A DNA stretch of 64,000 nucleotides, taken from positions 124,083 through 188,082 of the forward strand of contig VXZQ01000017.1 in assembly GCA_009845425.1 (NCBI GenBank). The letters run 5' to 3'. This DNA comes from Holophagales bacterium. Lineage in GTDB: Bacteria > Acidobacteriota > Thermoanaerobaculia > Multivoradales > Multivoraceae. The notes beneath the pieces were generated by a model that ran no database searches, was not told the DNA's origin, and saw only the letters and a list, made by a program, of their open reading frames with translations. Of the stretch, positions 38,166 to 46,584 are shown piece after piece. Each line of letters begins with the position of its first letter. Position 1 is the first letter of the stretch. Position numbers and translations under genes: made by a program.

Positions 38166-39541
38166 TGGTCGGAGGAGCCAGGCGCTTCGTGTTCCGCTCG
38201 CCGCCTGGCCGGCCTCGCCTGGCCGAGCGACAGCGGCAACTCGACCTCGAAGGTCGCGCCGGCGCCCCCGCCCTGCCTCACCCGGGCCTCCCCGCCGTGG
38301 GTGGCCGCGATGCGGCGGACGATCGCGAGCCCCAGGCCCGTGCCGCCGCGACGCCCCGAGTGGAACAGGTCGAACACCCGCTCCCGGTCCGAGGGATCGA
38401 CCCCCGGCCCGTTGTCGCCAACCGCAAGCACGACCGACCCCGGCCGGGCTTCCGCTTCGAGCCGGAGACTGGGACGGTCGCAGTCGCTCATCGCCGCCAC
38501 CGCGTTGTCGATCAGGTTGAGCAGCAACTGGTTCATCTGCTCGCGGTCTACCTGGAAGAGGACGCCGCCGCTGCGATCGTCGATCTCCACCGGAATGCCG
38601 GCGGAATGAAGCTTGCCGGCCACCACCTCGGCGCCGTGGCACAGGAGTTCGGACGCGGTCGTCTGCTCGAGCTTCAGCTCGTCCGGACGCGCATAGCTAA
38701 GGAAGTCGGACACCAGGCGCTCCAGGCGACCAACTTCGGAACGCGTGATCGCGACCAGCCGCTCCGAGGAGCCTGCCGGCATCTCTTCCTGGAGCATCTG
38801 CATGTTCAGGTTCAAGGAGTTCAGGGGACTGCGGATCTCATGGGCAAGGCCGGAAGCGAGGGTGCCGACGTAGGCCATCTGTTCCGCCTCCTGCGCCTGA
38901 CGCTCGGCGACGGCGGCCTGACGGGAAAGGCGGCTGTAGAGGAGGTATCCGGCCACGAACACCGCAACGGTGAGGAGCGCGACGATGGCCGTCTGGCGCA
39001 GCAACTCGCGCCGCAGGGTCGTCAACCGTCGTTGCAGCTCGGAGCGCGAGATCCCGATCTGGAACGTACCGACGGTGCCGACCGGCACTACGACGGTTTC
39101 GTACGGGACCTGGTTGGTCACCGTCTCCGCGACCAGCGACGGCGACTCCAGGTTCGGCGGGCTCTCCCCATCGGTACGGGTTTCCTCGAAGCGGTCCCGC
39201 AACACGAGGTGACCCTCCGAGTCGAACACCTCCACCGTCTGGACGATGTCGCGCTGCACCAGCACCGAGTCGATGTAACGACGGGTCTCGGACTCGGTGG
39301 CCATTGCCGTGTAGAGGTCGCGTCCGGTGCTCTCTACCCGGCCGGCGATGCGCTCGGCGAGCTCCTCGGCCTCCGTTCGCGCTTCGAGCACGATGCGGTT
39401 GACCTCGCGCTCCGACAGCGACCGGAAGATCAGCCAGCCGAAGAGGGCGAGGTCGGCGAGCACGAAAGCGCCGAGGACCGCCGCCCAGGTTCGCCGGCGC
39501 CGTTGACCTCCGTCCCTGCCGATCCACTCCCACACGCTCAA
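38162..39541 (-). CDS. Membrane-bound sensor histidine kinase
   Basis: A 459-residue kinase. Membrane segments at about 20-38 and 184-203 flank a periplasmic sensor of about 145 residues with no recognisable fold. A short coiled linker leads to HisKA with phosphoacceptor H234 in GLAHEIRSPLNS. The HATPase domain carries LIDNAVAAM (N box), GDNGPGVD (G1) and GTGLGLAIVRR (G2). No response regulator lies next to it, so the target is unknown; the NtrB/ZraS-like H box would suit a sigma-54 regulator elsewhere. The TTG at 39541 is the reported start; a GTG two codons later is equally possible. Confidence 0.92.
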   Translation of the reverse strand: MSVWEWIGRDGGQRRRRTWAAVLGAFVLADLALFGWLIFRSLSEREVNRIVLEARTEAEELAERIAGRVESTGRDLYTAMATESETRRYIDSVLVQRDIVQTVEVFDSEGHLVLRDRFEETRTDGESPPNLESPSLVAETVTNQVPYETVVVPVGTVGTFQIGISRSELQRRLTTLRRELLRQTAIVALLTVAVFVAGYLLYSRLSRQAAVAERQAQEAEQMAYVGTLASGLAHEIRSPLNSLNLNMQMLQEEMPAGSSERLVAITRSEVGRLERLVSDFLSYARPDELKLEQTTASELLCHGAEVVAGKLHSAGIPVEIDDRSGGVLFQVDREQMNQLLLNLIDNAVAAMSDCDRPSLRLEAEARPGSVVLAVGDNGPGVDPSDRERVFDLFHSGRRGGTGLGLAIVRRIAATHGGEARVRQGGGAGATFEVELPLSLGQARPARRRAEHEAPGSSDH

Positions 39542-39567
39542 ACGCTACAAGACAGCCGCGGTGTACG

Positions 39568-41169
39568 ATGATTCCCGTGGTTGCGATGCGGCTCCTGGCG
39601 GCGGCCGGACTAGCCGCCATTCTCGGTTGGGGCTGCGCTTCGGACACGCCGCGCGACACGACGCGCCTCACCGTCGGCATGCGCTTCGAGTATCCGACGC
39701 CGAACGAGCTGATCGGACCCCCGACACTCTCCTACAGCGCGATCAGCAACCAGTTCTTCCTGCCGCTGATGGCGGAACAACCGGACTTCCGCGACGGTCC
39801 CCCGACCTGGGCGCCCGGCCTGGCGACCGACTGGGAGTTCTCCGAGGATCGCCTGCAACTCACCGTGCGGCTGCGTCAGGACGCGCGATGGAGCGACGGC
39901 GAACCGGTGACGGCCGAGGATGTCCGCTTTAGCTGGCTGGCTCAGACCGACCCGGACATCCCCTGGAGCTACTCCCTCTACAAGGAGTCGATCACCGATG
40001 TCGAGGTCGTCGACGCGGGGACCGTCCGCTTCCACTTCGACGCCGCCGGGCCCACCGCCCTGGCCGACGTCTCGACCGGACTCATCCTCCCGAAGCACGC
40101 CTGGGAGCCGCGGCCCTTCGCCGAGTGGCGCGGCGACCCGGGCTGGTTCTTCGAGCATCTGGTCACCAGCGGCCCCTTTCTGCTGGAGAACCGGACCTCC
40201 GGCCAGGAACTCGTTCTGGGACGCAACCCGGACTATTTCGAGGACGGTCTCCCGCGGCTCGAACGGGTCGTCCTGCGCACCGCCAGCGATGGCGCAGCGC
40301 TTACCAACCTGCTTCTTGCGGGCGAAATCGACGTCGCCACCGGGCTCGGCGCGACCGATGCGCAGCGGATCACGAACCAGCCCGGCCTCCGTCTGATCGC
40401 CTACTCCAACCGCCAGTTCACGTTCGTGTCATGGAACACGCGAAGGCCCTGGTTCCAGGACGCGAAAACCCGTCGAGCCCTGGCCATGGCGATCAACCGC
40501 CAGGCGATGGTCGACACCATCTGGCACGGCTACGCCGAAGTTGGCAACAGTCCCGTCATCTCGAGCGTCTGGGCCCACGACGCCGGGCTTGAACCCTGGC
40601 CCCACGACCCGCGCGCCGCCCGCGACCTGCTCGCCGCCGCCGGCTGGACCGATGGCGACGGAGACGGCATCCTCGAGCGCGACGGCGTGCCGTTCCGGTT
40701 CGAGCTTGCGACCTTCGCCGGCGCGCCTGCCCGATGGGACGCGATGCAGATGATCCAGGCCGACCTCCGCGCGATCGGCATCGACGCCCAGCCGCGTCGC
40801 GTCGAACCCGGCGCGCTGATTCAGCGCATGCGCGACAAGGACTTCGACGCCGCGGCCTCCGCCTTCGCGATCGACACCAGCCTCGACCTCCGCTACGCCT
40901 TCCACAGCCGGTCGATCCCCGGCGGCGACAACTATGCCGCCTATGCCAACCCCGAGCTCGACCGGCTGCTCGACAGCTTCGCCACCCGGCTCGACCCCTC
41001 GGCCGGCCTGGAAGACCTCCACCGGCTGCAGCGCATCCTGCACGACGATCAACCGATCCTGGTGCTGTGGGAACCGCTGACCCTGGCGGCCTTCAACGAG
41101 GAACTCGAGTCGGTGGAGCCGAACGCGCTGAGCCCACTCGCGAACCTCCAGGAATGGGCGTGGCGCTGA
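39568..41169 (+). CDS. Peptide/oligopeptide ABC transporter substrate-binding lipoprotein
   Basis: A 533-residue SBP_bac_5 (DppA/OppA) family protein. The signal peptide ends in a lipobox GWGC at about residue 23. Family motifs are WEFSEDRLQLTVRLRQDARWSDGEPVTAEDV (seen in parts: RLRQDARWSDG, VTAEDV) and AINRQAMVDTI. Such proteins bind di- or oligopeptides, but also nickel chelates or sugars; the ligand is unknown. It is followed by two permease genes with gaps of 16 and -4 bases. The start could also be the ATG at 39586. Confidence 0.92.
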   Translation: MIPVVAMRLLAAAGLAAILGWGCASDTPRDTTRLTVGMRFEYPTPNELIGPPTLSYSAISNQFFLPLMAEQPDFRDGPPTWAPGLATDWEFSEDRLQLTVRLRQDARWSDGEPVTAEDVRFSWLAQTDPDIPWSYSLYKESITDVEVVDAGTVRFHFDAAGPTALADVSTGLILPKHAWEPRPFAEWRGDPGWFFEHLVTSGPFLLENRTSGQELVLGRNPDYFEDGLPRLERVVLRTASDGAALTNLLLAGEIDVATGLGATDAQRITNQPGLRLIAYSNRQFTFVSWNTRRPWFQDAKTRRALAMAINRQAMVDTIWHGYAEVGNSPVISSVWAHDAGLEPWPHDPRAARDLLAAAGWTDGDGDGILERDGVPFRFELATFAGAPARWDAMQMIQADLRAIGIDAQPRRVEPGALIQRMRDKDFDAAASAFAIDTSLDLRYAFHSRSIPGGDNYAAYANPELDRLLDSFATRLDPSAGLEDLHRLQRILHDDQPILVLWEPLTLAAFNEELESVEPNALSPLANLQEWAWR

Positions 41170-41185
41170 ACCTCCGACCGCGCTG

Positions 41186-42151
41186 GTGATTCGCTTCGTT
41201 CTGCGCCGCCTCCTGGCCGCGGCGATCCTCCTCCTGATCGTCCTGACTCTGGCCTTCGCCGTCGTGGCGCTGGCCCCCGGTGATCCGATGGCGCCGACCG
41301 ACCCGCGGATTCCGCCGGAGCAGGCGGAGCGGCTGCGCGCGCTCTACGGGCTCGACCAGCCCCTTCCCGTGCAGTACGTCCGCTGGCTGGGAGCGGTCGT
41401 CCTGCACTGGGACTGGGGGCAGTCCTACCGGACCGGTCAGCCCGTGGCGGAGCTTCTGTTCGATGCCCTGCCGCCCACCCTCCTGCTGGCCGGCGCGGCC
41501 CTGCTCGCCCAGTACCTGCTCGGGATCAGCCTGGGGCTGCTCGCGGCCTCCCGCCCGAACTCGCGGCTCGACCTGGGCGTTCGCGTCGCCAGCCTGGTCG
41601 TCTACGCCCTGCCGACATTCTGGGTCGGTCTGATGGCGGTCCTGGTGGTGGCGGTGGGCCTGGGGCTGGCGCCGGCCGGCGGCATGACCTCCGCCGCTGC
41701 CTTCGAACTCGGGCCGGTAGCCGCCGCTCTCGACGTGCTGGCGCACCTGTGGCTTCCGGCCCTGGTCCTCGGCCTGTCGATGGCCGGCGACATCGCCCGC
41801 TACACCCGGAGTTCGCTGATCGAGTTCCAGGCCACTGAAGCCGGTCGCGCGGCCCGGGCCCGCGGACTGTCCGAGACACGGATCCTGCTCGTCCACGGCC
41901 TGGCCCACGCCGCTCCGCGCCTGCTTCAGCTCGCCTCTGTATCGGCTCCGCTCCTGCTTTCCGGCGCCGTGGTGGCCGAAGTCGTCTTCGCCTGGCCCGG
42001 CCTCGGCACCGCGACACTCCTGGCGATCCAGTCGGGTGACATTCCCGTGGTCCTTGCGGCCACCGCCTACGGCGCCGTCCTGGTCATCGCCGCGTCGCTT
42101 GCCGCGGACCTCCTCCTCACCCGCCTGGACCCGAGGATCAGCGTGGAATGA
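41186..42151 (+). CDS. ABC transporter permease, DppB/OppB type
   Basis: A 321-residue inner-membrane permease with six predicted membrane segments. The N-terminal RFVLRRLLAAAILLLIVLTL and the LGLDQP-type loop YGLDQPLPVQY are family features; the EAA-like cytoplasmic loop reads EAGRAARARGLSETRIL. The start is GTG at 41186. The stop overlaps the next permease gene as ATGA, giving a coupled permease pair. Confidence 0.94.
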   Translation: MIRFVLRRLLAAAILLLIVLTLAFAVVALAPGDPMAPTDPRIPPEQAERLRALYGLDQPLPVQYVRWLGAVVLHWDWGQSYRTGQPVAELLFDALPPTLLLAGAALLAQYLLGISLGLLAASRPNSRLDLGVRVASLVVYALPTFWVGLMAVLVVAVGLGLAPAGGMTSAAAFELGPVAAALDVLAHLWLPALVLGLSMAGDIARYTRSSLIEFQATEAGRAARARGLSETRILLVHGLAHAAPRLLQLASVSAPLLLSGAVVAEVVFAWPGLGTATLLAIQSGDIPVVLAATAYGAVLVIAASLAADLLLTRLDPRISVE

Positions 42152-43185
42152 GGCCGTCTTCCCTGCCAGCGCCGGCCCGGACGGGAATCGGGATCCTCGG
42201 CCTCCTGGCCTTGCTCGCCGCGGCCGCCCCCCTGCTGGCCCCATTCGATCCGGCGGAGCAGCTCGACGCCTCCGAATCGAGCCGACGGCCGCCGCTGTCC
42301 TCCCTTCTCGTCGTGCGCACGCTCGACGGCGAGCCGCTGCTGGCGGAACGGGTGACGGTCGACGGCAACGACCTGGTCCTCGACCGGCGCTCGGGTTCGC
42401 TTCGCCTCCCGCTCGGTTCCGTAACCAACTACCGCGAGGAGGGCATCGCCGAGCGGCGGAGGAACTGGCTGGGCAGCGACGCCCTGGGTCGCGACATCCT
42501 CTCGCGCCTGCTCCACGGCTCGCGCGTGTCGCTGACCATCGGCCTGCTCGCCGCCTGCCTCGCGCTGACCGCGGGCACCCTGGTCGGCTCCTGCGCCGCG
42601 ATCGGCGGCCGTTTCGTCGACCAGGCGCTGATGCGCACGGTGGACGGCCTGCTCTGCTTCCCCCACCTGGCCCTCGTGCTCCTGCTGGCGGCGCTCTACC
42701 GGCCCGACACGACGCTCCTCGTGCTGCTGATCGGCGGCACCGGCTGGATGGGCCTCGCGCGCCTGGTCCGGGCCGAACTGCTGCGGCTGAAGCAGGAACG
42801 GTTCGCCCTCGCCGCCGCCGCCGCCGGGCGCTCACCGGCCGGTGTCCTCGTCCGCCATCTACTGCCGAACGCGACGACGCCCCTGCTGGTCGACGCCAGC
42901 CTGCGGGTGGGGGCCTGCATCCTGGTCGAGTCGGCGCTCTCCTTCCTGGGTCTCGGCGTGCAGCCGCCCCAGCCGAGCTGGGGTTCGATGATCGCCGACG
43001 GACAGAGTCACCTGACCACGGCATGGTGGATCGCGGCCTTCCCCGGCCTGATGGTCGCCGCCGCCGTGCTCGGCTCGAGCCTGCTCGCCGACGGCCTGAG
43101 CGACCGCCTCGCGGGCTTACGGGCCGGCGGCCCCGTTCGCAGGCGCTCGCCGTGGGCGATCCGTACATGGCTAGGCGAGGCATGA
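42148..43185 (+). CDS. ABC transporter permease, DppC/OppC type, with periplasmic insertion
   Basis: A 345-residue partner permease. After the first membrane segment (about 12-31) comes an extra region of roughly 45 residues (about 47-95, including LVVRTLDGEPLLAERVTV) before the conserved WLGSDALGRDILSRLLHG; usual DppC proteins have a much shorter segment here. The EAA loop is AAAAGRSPAGVLVRHLLPN. No ATPase gene (DppD/DppF) follows; queA begins instead, so the energising subunits must be elsewhere. Confidence 0.93.
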   Translation: MRPSSLPAPARTGIGILGLLALLAAAAPLLAPFDPAEQLDASESSRRPPLSSLLVVRTLDGEPLLAERVTVDGNDLVLDRRSGSLRLPLGSVTNYREEGIAERRRNWLGSDALGRDILSRLLHGSRVSLTIGLLAACLALTAGTLVGSCAAIGGRFVDQALMRTVDGLLCFPHLALVLLLAALYRPDTTLLVLLIGGTGWMGLARLVRAELLRLKQERFALAAAAAGRSPAGVLVRHLLPNATTPLLVDASLRVGACILVESALSFLGLGVQPPQPSWGSMIADGQSHLTTAWWIAAFPGLMVAAAVLGSSLLADGLSDRLAGLRAGGPVRRRSPWAIRTWLGEA

Positions 43186-44210
43186 CCGGCGGCAAACTCC
43201 GGACCTCGGACTTCGACTACCACCTGCCTCCGGAAGCGATAGCCCAACACCCCGGCGAACGCGGCGAGAGCCGGCTGCTGGTGCTCGGCCGGACCACCGA
43301 GGATCGGCGCTTCGCCGATCTGCCGGACTTGCTCGATCCCGGCGATCTGCTCGTCGTCAACGACACCCGGGTCATCCCGGCTCGGTTGCGGGCCCGGCGA
43401 CCGACCGGCGGCCGGGTCGAGATCCTGCTGGTGGAGCGGGAAGGGCCCGCTTCCTGGTGGTGCCTGCTTCGCCCCGGCCGCCGCCTTTCCCCGGGCGCGC
43501 CGCTGGCGGTCGAGGGCGGCCCCGCGGCACGGGTCGAGGAGCGCAACGACGGGCGCTTCCGGCTGACCTTCGAGCGGCCGATCGAGCCGCTTCTCCAGGA
43601 GATCGGCGAGACACCCCTGCCGCCGTACATCGACCGACCGGTCGAGCCGCGGGACCGGGAGCGTTACCAGACGATCTACGCCGCGCGGCCGGGCGCGGTC
43701 GCGGCGCCGACGGCCGGCCTCCACTTCACCCCGACGCTCCTCGAGGCGCTCGAACGGCGGGGGGTCCGGCGGGCGAGCGTCACCCTGCACGTCGGGCCGG
43801 GCACCTTCCGGCCGGTCAAGGCGGAGAACCCGGAAGCGCACGTCATGGACTCCGAGCGCTTCGAGATCCCGGAGGCAACCGCCGAGGCGGTCGCCGCCGC
43901 CCGCCGAAGCGGGCGCCGGGTGGTGGCCGTCGGAACGACTGTCGTCCGCACTCTCGAGACCGCGGCGTCGACGGACGGACTGGTCGCCGCCGGCGCCGGC
44001 CGGACCGGGCTCTACATCCGTCCGGGCTACGAGTTCCGAATCGTCGACCGGTTGATCACGAACTTCCACCTGCCCCGCTCCACCCTGCTCATGCTGGTCT
44101 GCGCGTTCGCGGGCCGGCGCCGCACCCTCGACGCTTACCGCCAGGCGGTCGGGAGCGGCTTTCGCTTCTACTCCTACGGCGACGCGATGCTTCTGGACAG
44201 GATGCGGTGA
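43182..44210 (+). CDS. queA: S-adenosylmethionine:tRNA ribosyltransferase-isomerase
   Basis: A 342-residue QueA that adds the epoxycyclopentanediol precursor to tRNA in queuosine synthesis. The protein begins LRTSDFDYHLPPEAIAQHP and contains NDTRVIPARL, AAPTAGLHFTP and LHVGPGTFRPV. The ATG at 43182 overlaps the permease stop as ATGA, with AGGCGAGG upstream; a much longer open frame is shadow sequence over the permease gene. Its end overlaps larB (opposite strand) by 37 bases. Confidence 0.96.
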   Translation: MTGGKLRTSDFDYHLPPEAIAQHPGERGESRLLVLGRTTEDRRFADLPDLLDPGDLLVVNDTRVIPARLRARRPTGGRVEILLVEREGPASWWCLLRPGRRLSPGAPLAVEGGPAARVEERNDGRFRLTFERPIEPLLQEIGETPLPPYIDRPVEPRDRERYQTIYAARPGAVAAPTAGLHFTPTLLEALERRGVRRASVTLHVGPGTFRPVKAENPEAHVMDSERFEIPEATAEAVAAARRSGRRVVAVGTTVVRTLETAASTDGLVAAGAGRTGLYIRPGYEFRIVDRLITNFHLPRSTLLMLVCAFAGRRRTLDAYRQAVGSGFRFYSYGDAMLLDRMR

Positions 44211-44932
44211 GCCAGCGCCGCCGCGCCGAAGCCGTTGTCGATGTTGACGACGGCGACGCCCGGGGCGCAGGCCGTGAGCATGGTCAGCAGCGGCCCGATC
44301 CCCTCGAAGCTCGCGCCGTAGCCGACGCTGGTCGGCACAGCAACCACCGGACAGGGCACGAGGCCGGCCACCACCGTCGGCAGGGCGCCGTCCATTCCGG
44401 CCACGACCACGGCGACATCAGCCCGGCGGAGCGAATCGATCGAATCGAGCGCGCGCTGGATTCCGGCGACGCCGACATCCCGGATCCGCTCGACTTCGTG
44501 CCCCAGCCACTCGCTGCACGACGCCGCCTCCTCCGCCACCGGAAAGTCCGACGTGCCGGCGCTCAACACCGCGACCCGTCGCCCGGACGGCGGCCCGAAG
44601 CGGCCGGCGCTCCAGATCCTCGCCCGCGGCTCGAAGCGGCCTTCAGGGATCGCGGCGCTCAGCACTTCGGCCGCAGCCACCTCCACCCGGGTGACCAGCA
44701 CGCGGCCCGAGTCCGCCACCATCGCTTCAACGATCCGAACCAGCTCGTCGTCGCTCTTGCCCTGGGCGAAGACGACCTCGGGCAGGCCGGTCCGGCTTTC
44801 TCGATCGAGGTCGAGCCTGGCCGCCCCCAGGTCCAGGTAAGGCATACGCGCCACGCGTTCGTGCGCGTCCTCCGGTGAGATGTCGCCGGCGGCTACGCCC
44901 CGCAGCAGCTCGAGGAGTCGCTCCCGCTCCAT
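44174..44932 (-). CDS. larB: Nickel-pincer cofactor biosynthesis protein LarB
   Basis: A 252-residue PurE-like enzyme. LarB carboxylates and hydrolyses nicotinic acid adenine dinucleotide, the first step to the nickel-pincer nucleotide. Conserved parts are LDLGAARLDLDRESRTGLPEV (seen in parts: AARLDLDRE, TGLPEVVFAQGKS), VLSAGTSDFPVAEEA, VVVAGMDGALPTVVAGL and NIDNGFGAAA. The ATG at 44932 is 11 bases after larE. No larC or larA lies nearby, so the cofactor user is not visible. Confidence 0.92.
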   Translation of the reverse strand: MERERLLELLRGVAAGDISPEDAHERVARMPYLDLGAARLDLDRESRTGLPEVVFAQGKSDDELVRIVEAMVADSGRVLVTRVEVAAAEVLSAAIPEGRFEPRARIWSAGRFGPPSGRRVAVLSAGTSDFPVAEEAASCSEWLGHEVERIRDVGVAGIQRALDSIDSLRRADVAVVVAGMDGALPTVVAGLVPCPVVAVPTSVGYGASFEGIGPLLTMLTACAPGVAVVNIDNGFGAAALAHRILSRSIASP

Positions 44933-44943
44933 CGCGACGCCGC

Positions 44944-45738
44944 TCAGGCCGCGTCCGCGCCGCCGGTTCGATAGCCGCGCGGGTCGAGCGCCGCTCCCTC
45001 GAAACCGAGCTCGAGCAGACGCGCCTCGATCTCGCTCCACTGGCTTTCTGCCGCCCGCAGTTCGCCCTTCCCCACCTCGACCCGCGCCGAGTCGCCGTCG
45101 TGACGCACTCTGAGGATGCGGAAGCCCCGTTTCTGGAGTTCCGCTTCGGCCTCCTCGATGCGGCGGAGCTTGGGCAGCGTGACGAGCTGGCCGTGAGGTA
45201 TCCGCGAAGACAGGCAGGCGTTCGCCGGCCGGTCCCAGACCGTGAGGCCGAGCGCACGCGCCAGCCGACGGGCATCCGCCTTGGTCACGCCGTGCTCCAG
45301 CAGCGGACTGTAGACGCCTCGCTCGCGCACGGCCTGCAGACCGGGCCGGCTCGGGCCCGGATCCGAGGCGTTCGTGCCGTCGCAGACCGTGGCGAAACCC
45401 CGGGACCTGGCGCGTTCCAGCATACGGTCCATGCGCATGCCCTGACACACATAGCAACGGTGACTCGGGTTGGCCCGGAACTCCGGTTCGTCGAGCTCGC
45501 TATAGGTCACGACCTCGTGGCGGATGCCGATCTCGGCCGCCAGCCGGCGGGCGTGGTCCAGTTCCGAACCGGCAAGAGTCTCGGCCGCCGCCGTCACCGC
45601 CAGCGCCCGGTCGCCCAGAGCGCGTCGGGCCAGGGCGGCCACCAGCCCCGAATCGACGCCACCCGAGAAGGCGACCAGCACCGGGCCGCGGCTCCTGAGG
45701 TCGTCCTCGAGCGTCCGGACGAACATGTCAGTCGTCAC
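44944..45738 (-). CDS. larE: Sulfur transferase LarE, three-cysteine type
   Basis: A 264-residue PP-loop ATPase that adds sulfur in nickel-pincer cofactor synthesis. The ATP site is FSGGVDSGLVAAL (24-36). Three cysteines line up with the sulfur site: C95 and C98 (HRCYVCQ) and C174 (ANACLSSR). LarE with a single cysteine gives up its own sulfur, whereas three-cysteine LarE proteins can hold a [4Fe-4S] cluster and act catalytically; I infer this type here. The GTG at 45738 is used; an ATG at 45726, one base after the preceding stop, is a good alternative. Confidence 0.9.
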   Translation of the reverse strand: MTTDMFVRTLEDDLRSRGPVLVAFSGGVDSGLVAALARRALGDRALAVTAAAETLAGSELDHARRLAAEIGIRHEVVTYSELDEPEFRANPSHRCYVCQGMRMDRMLERARSRGFATVCDGTNASDPGPSRPGLQAVRERGVYSPLLEHGVTKADARRLARALGLTVWDRPANACLSSRIPHGQLVTLPKLRRIEEAEAELQKRGFRILRVRHDGDSARVEVGKGELRAAESQWSEIEARLLELGFEGAALDPRGYRTGGADAA

Positions 45739-46174
45739 GTCGTCCGAGTTCGAGTTTCCGGCGCGGCGCGGCGGTGCCCCGCAGCAGAACGGGCACCGCG
45801 AACAGAGCCGCGTACACCCCGAAGGTGAGGATCGGGACGAGCGGCATTTCCTCGAGCTGTTCCCGCCGGGCCATGGAACGAATCAGGTACAGCCAGCCGG
45901 GCGGCCCGAACAGGTAGAGCACGAACAGGAGCCGGGTGCGAGCCACCTGGAGAATGACCTCGTCCAGAGCCCGGCCCGCGAAGCGGCGCTCGCGGCCCGA
46001 GCGGTGAACGTAGACGTTGCCGAAGAACCAGCCGGTAAACGCGGCCAGGATGTAGAGCGGGTAGAGCTCCAGTTCGAACGTCAGGTTCCACCGCAGAATC
46101 CCGATCTGGGCCAGGATGCCGACCGACCACGCCGCCAGGCTGGACGACAGGATGACGGTCTCCAGGCCCTTCAT
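45728..46174 (-). CDS. Small membrane protein of unknown function
   Basis: A 148-residue protein with about four hydrophobic segments (roughly 5-25, 35-53, 83-100 and 110-128) and a basic stretch between the second and third (HRSGRERRFAGR). I do not recognise the family. It sits between gcvH and larE, overlapping larE by 11 bases and 15 bases after gcvH, so it is probably cotranscribed with both. Confidence 0.75.
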   Translation of the reverse strand: MKGLETVILSSSLAAWSVGILAQIGILRWNLTFELELYPLYILAAFTGWFFGNVYVHRSGRERRFAGRALDEVILQVARTRLLFVLYLFGPPGWLYLIRSMARREQLEEMPLVPILTFGVYAALFAVPVLLRGTAAPRRKLELGRRDD

Positions 46175-46189
46175 CGCCGCGCGTCCGGA

Positions 46190-46567
46190 TCAGCTCGCCA
46201 ACTGCGCCTCGTACGCGGCGGCGGTCATCAGGTCGTCCGGCGGTCCTTCCCCGGCGAGTCGGAGGCACACCAGCCAACCCTCCCCGTAGGGATCCTCGTT
46301 GACCACCTCCGGAGCGTCCTCGAGTCCATCGTTCACGGCCTCGATCGAGCCCGCCACGGGCGTGTAGATCTCCGCCACTGCCTTGACCGATTCGATCGCG
46401 CCGATCTCGGATCCGGCCGCGAACTCCTGTCCTGGCGCCGGCAGTTCGACGAACACAACGTCGCCCAGCTCCTGCTGGGCGAAGTCCGTGATGCCGAGCA
46501 CGGCCTTGCCGTCCTCGACCTTGAGCCACTCGTGCTGCGCCGTGTAGAGGCGGTCGTCGGGAATCAT
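46190..46567 (-). CDS. gcvH: Glycine cleavage system H protein
   Basis: A 125-residue lipoyl carrier. The protein begins MIPDDRLYTAQHEWLKVED, and the lipoylated lysine lies in GAIESVKAVAEIYTP. It shuttles the aminomethyl group between GcvP, GcvT and dihydrolipoamide dehydrogenase. The ATG at 46567 has a good GAGGT site. It follows gcvT by 17 bases; gcvP is not in the window. Confidence 0.97.
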   Translation of the reverse strand: MIPDDRLYTAQHEWLKVEDGKAVLGITDFAQQELGDVVFVELPAPGQEFAAGSEIGAIESVKAVAEIYTPVAGSIEAVNDGLEDAPEVVNEDPYGEGWLVCLRLAGEGPPDDLMTAAAYEAQLAS

Positions 46568-46584
46568 CTGTACCTCATGTGGAC

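Noticed and set aside
42036..43181. Long upstream extension of the queA frame
   Set aside because: It is out of frame with the dppC-type permease and arginine/proline-rich. QueA begins at 43182.
41093..43195. 700-codon open frame on the minus strand
   Set aside because: It is antisense to both permease genes and is Arg/Gly/Ser-rich.
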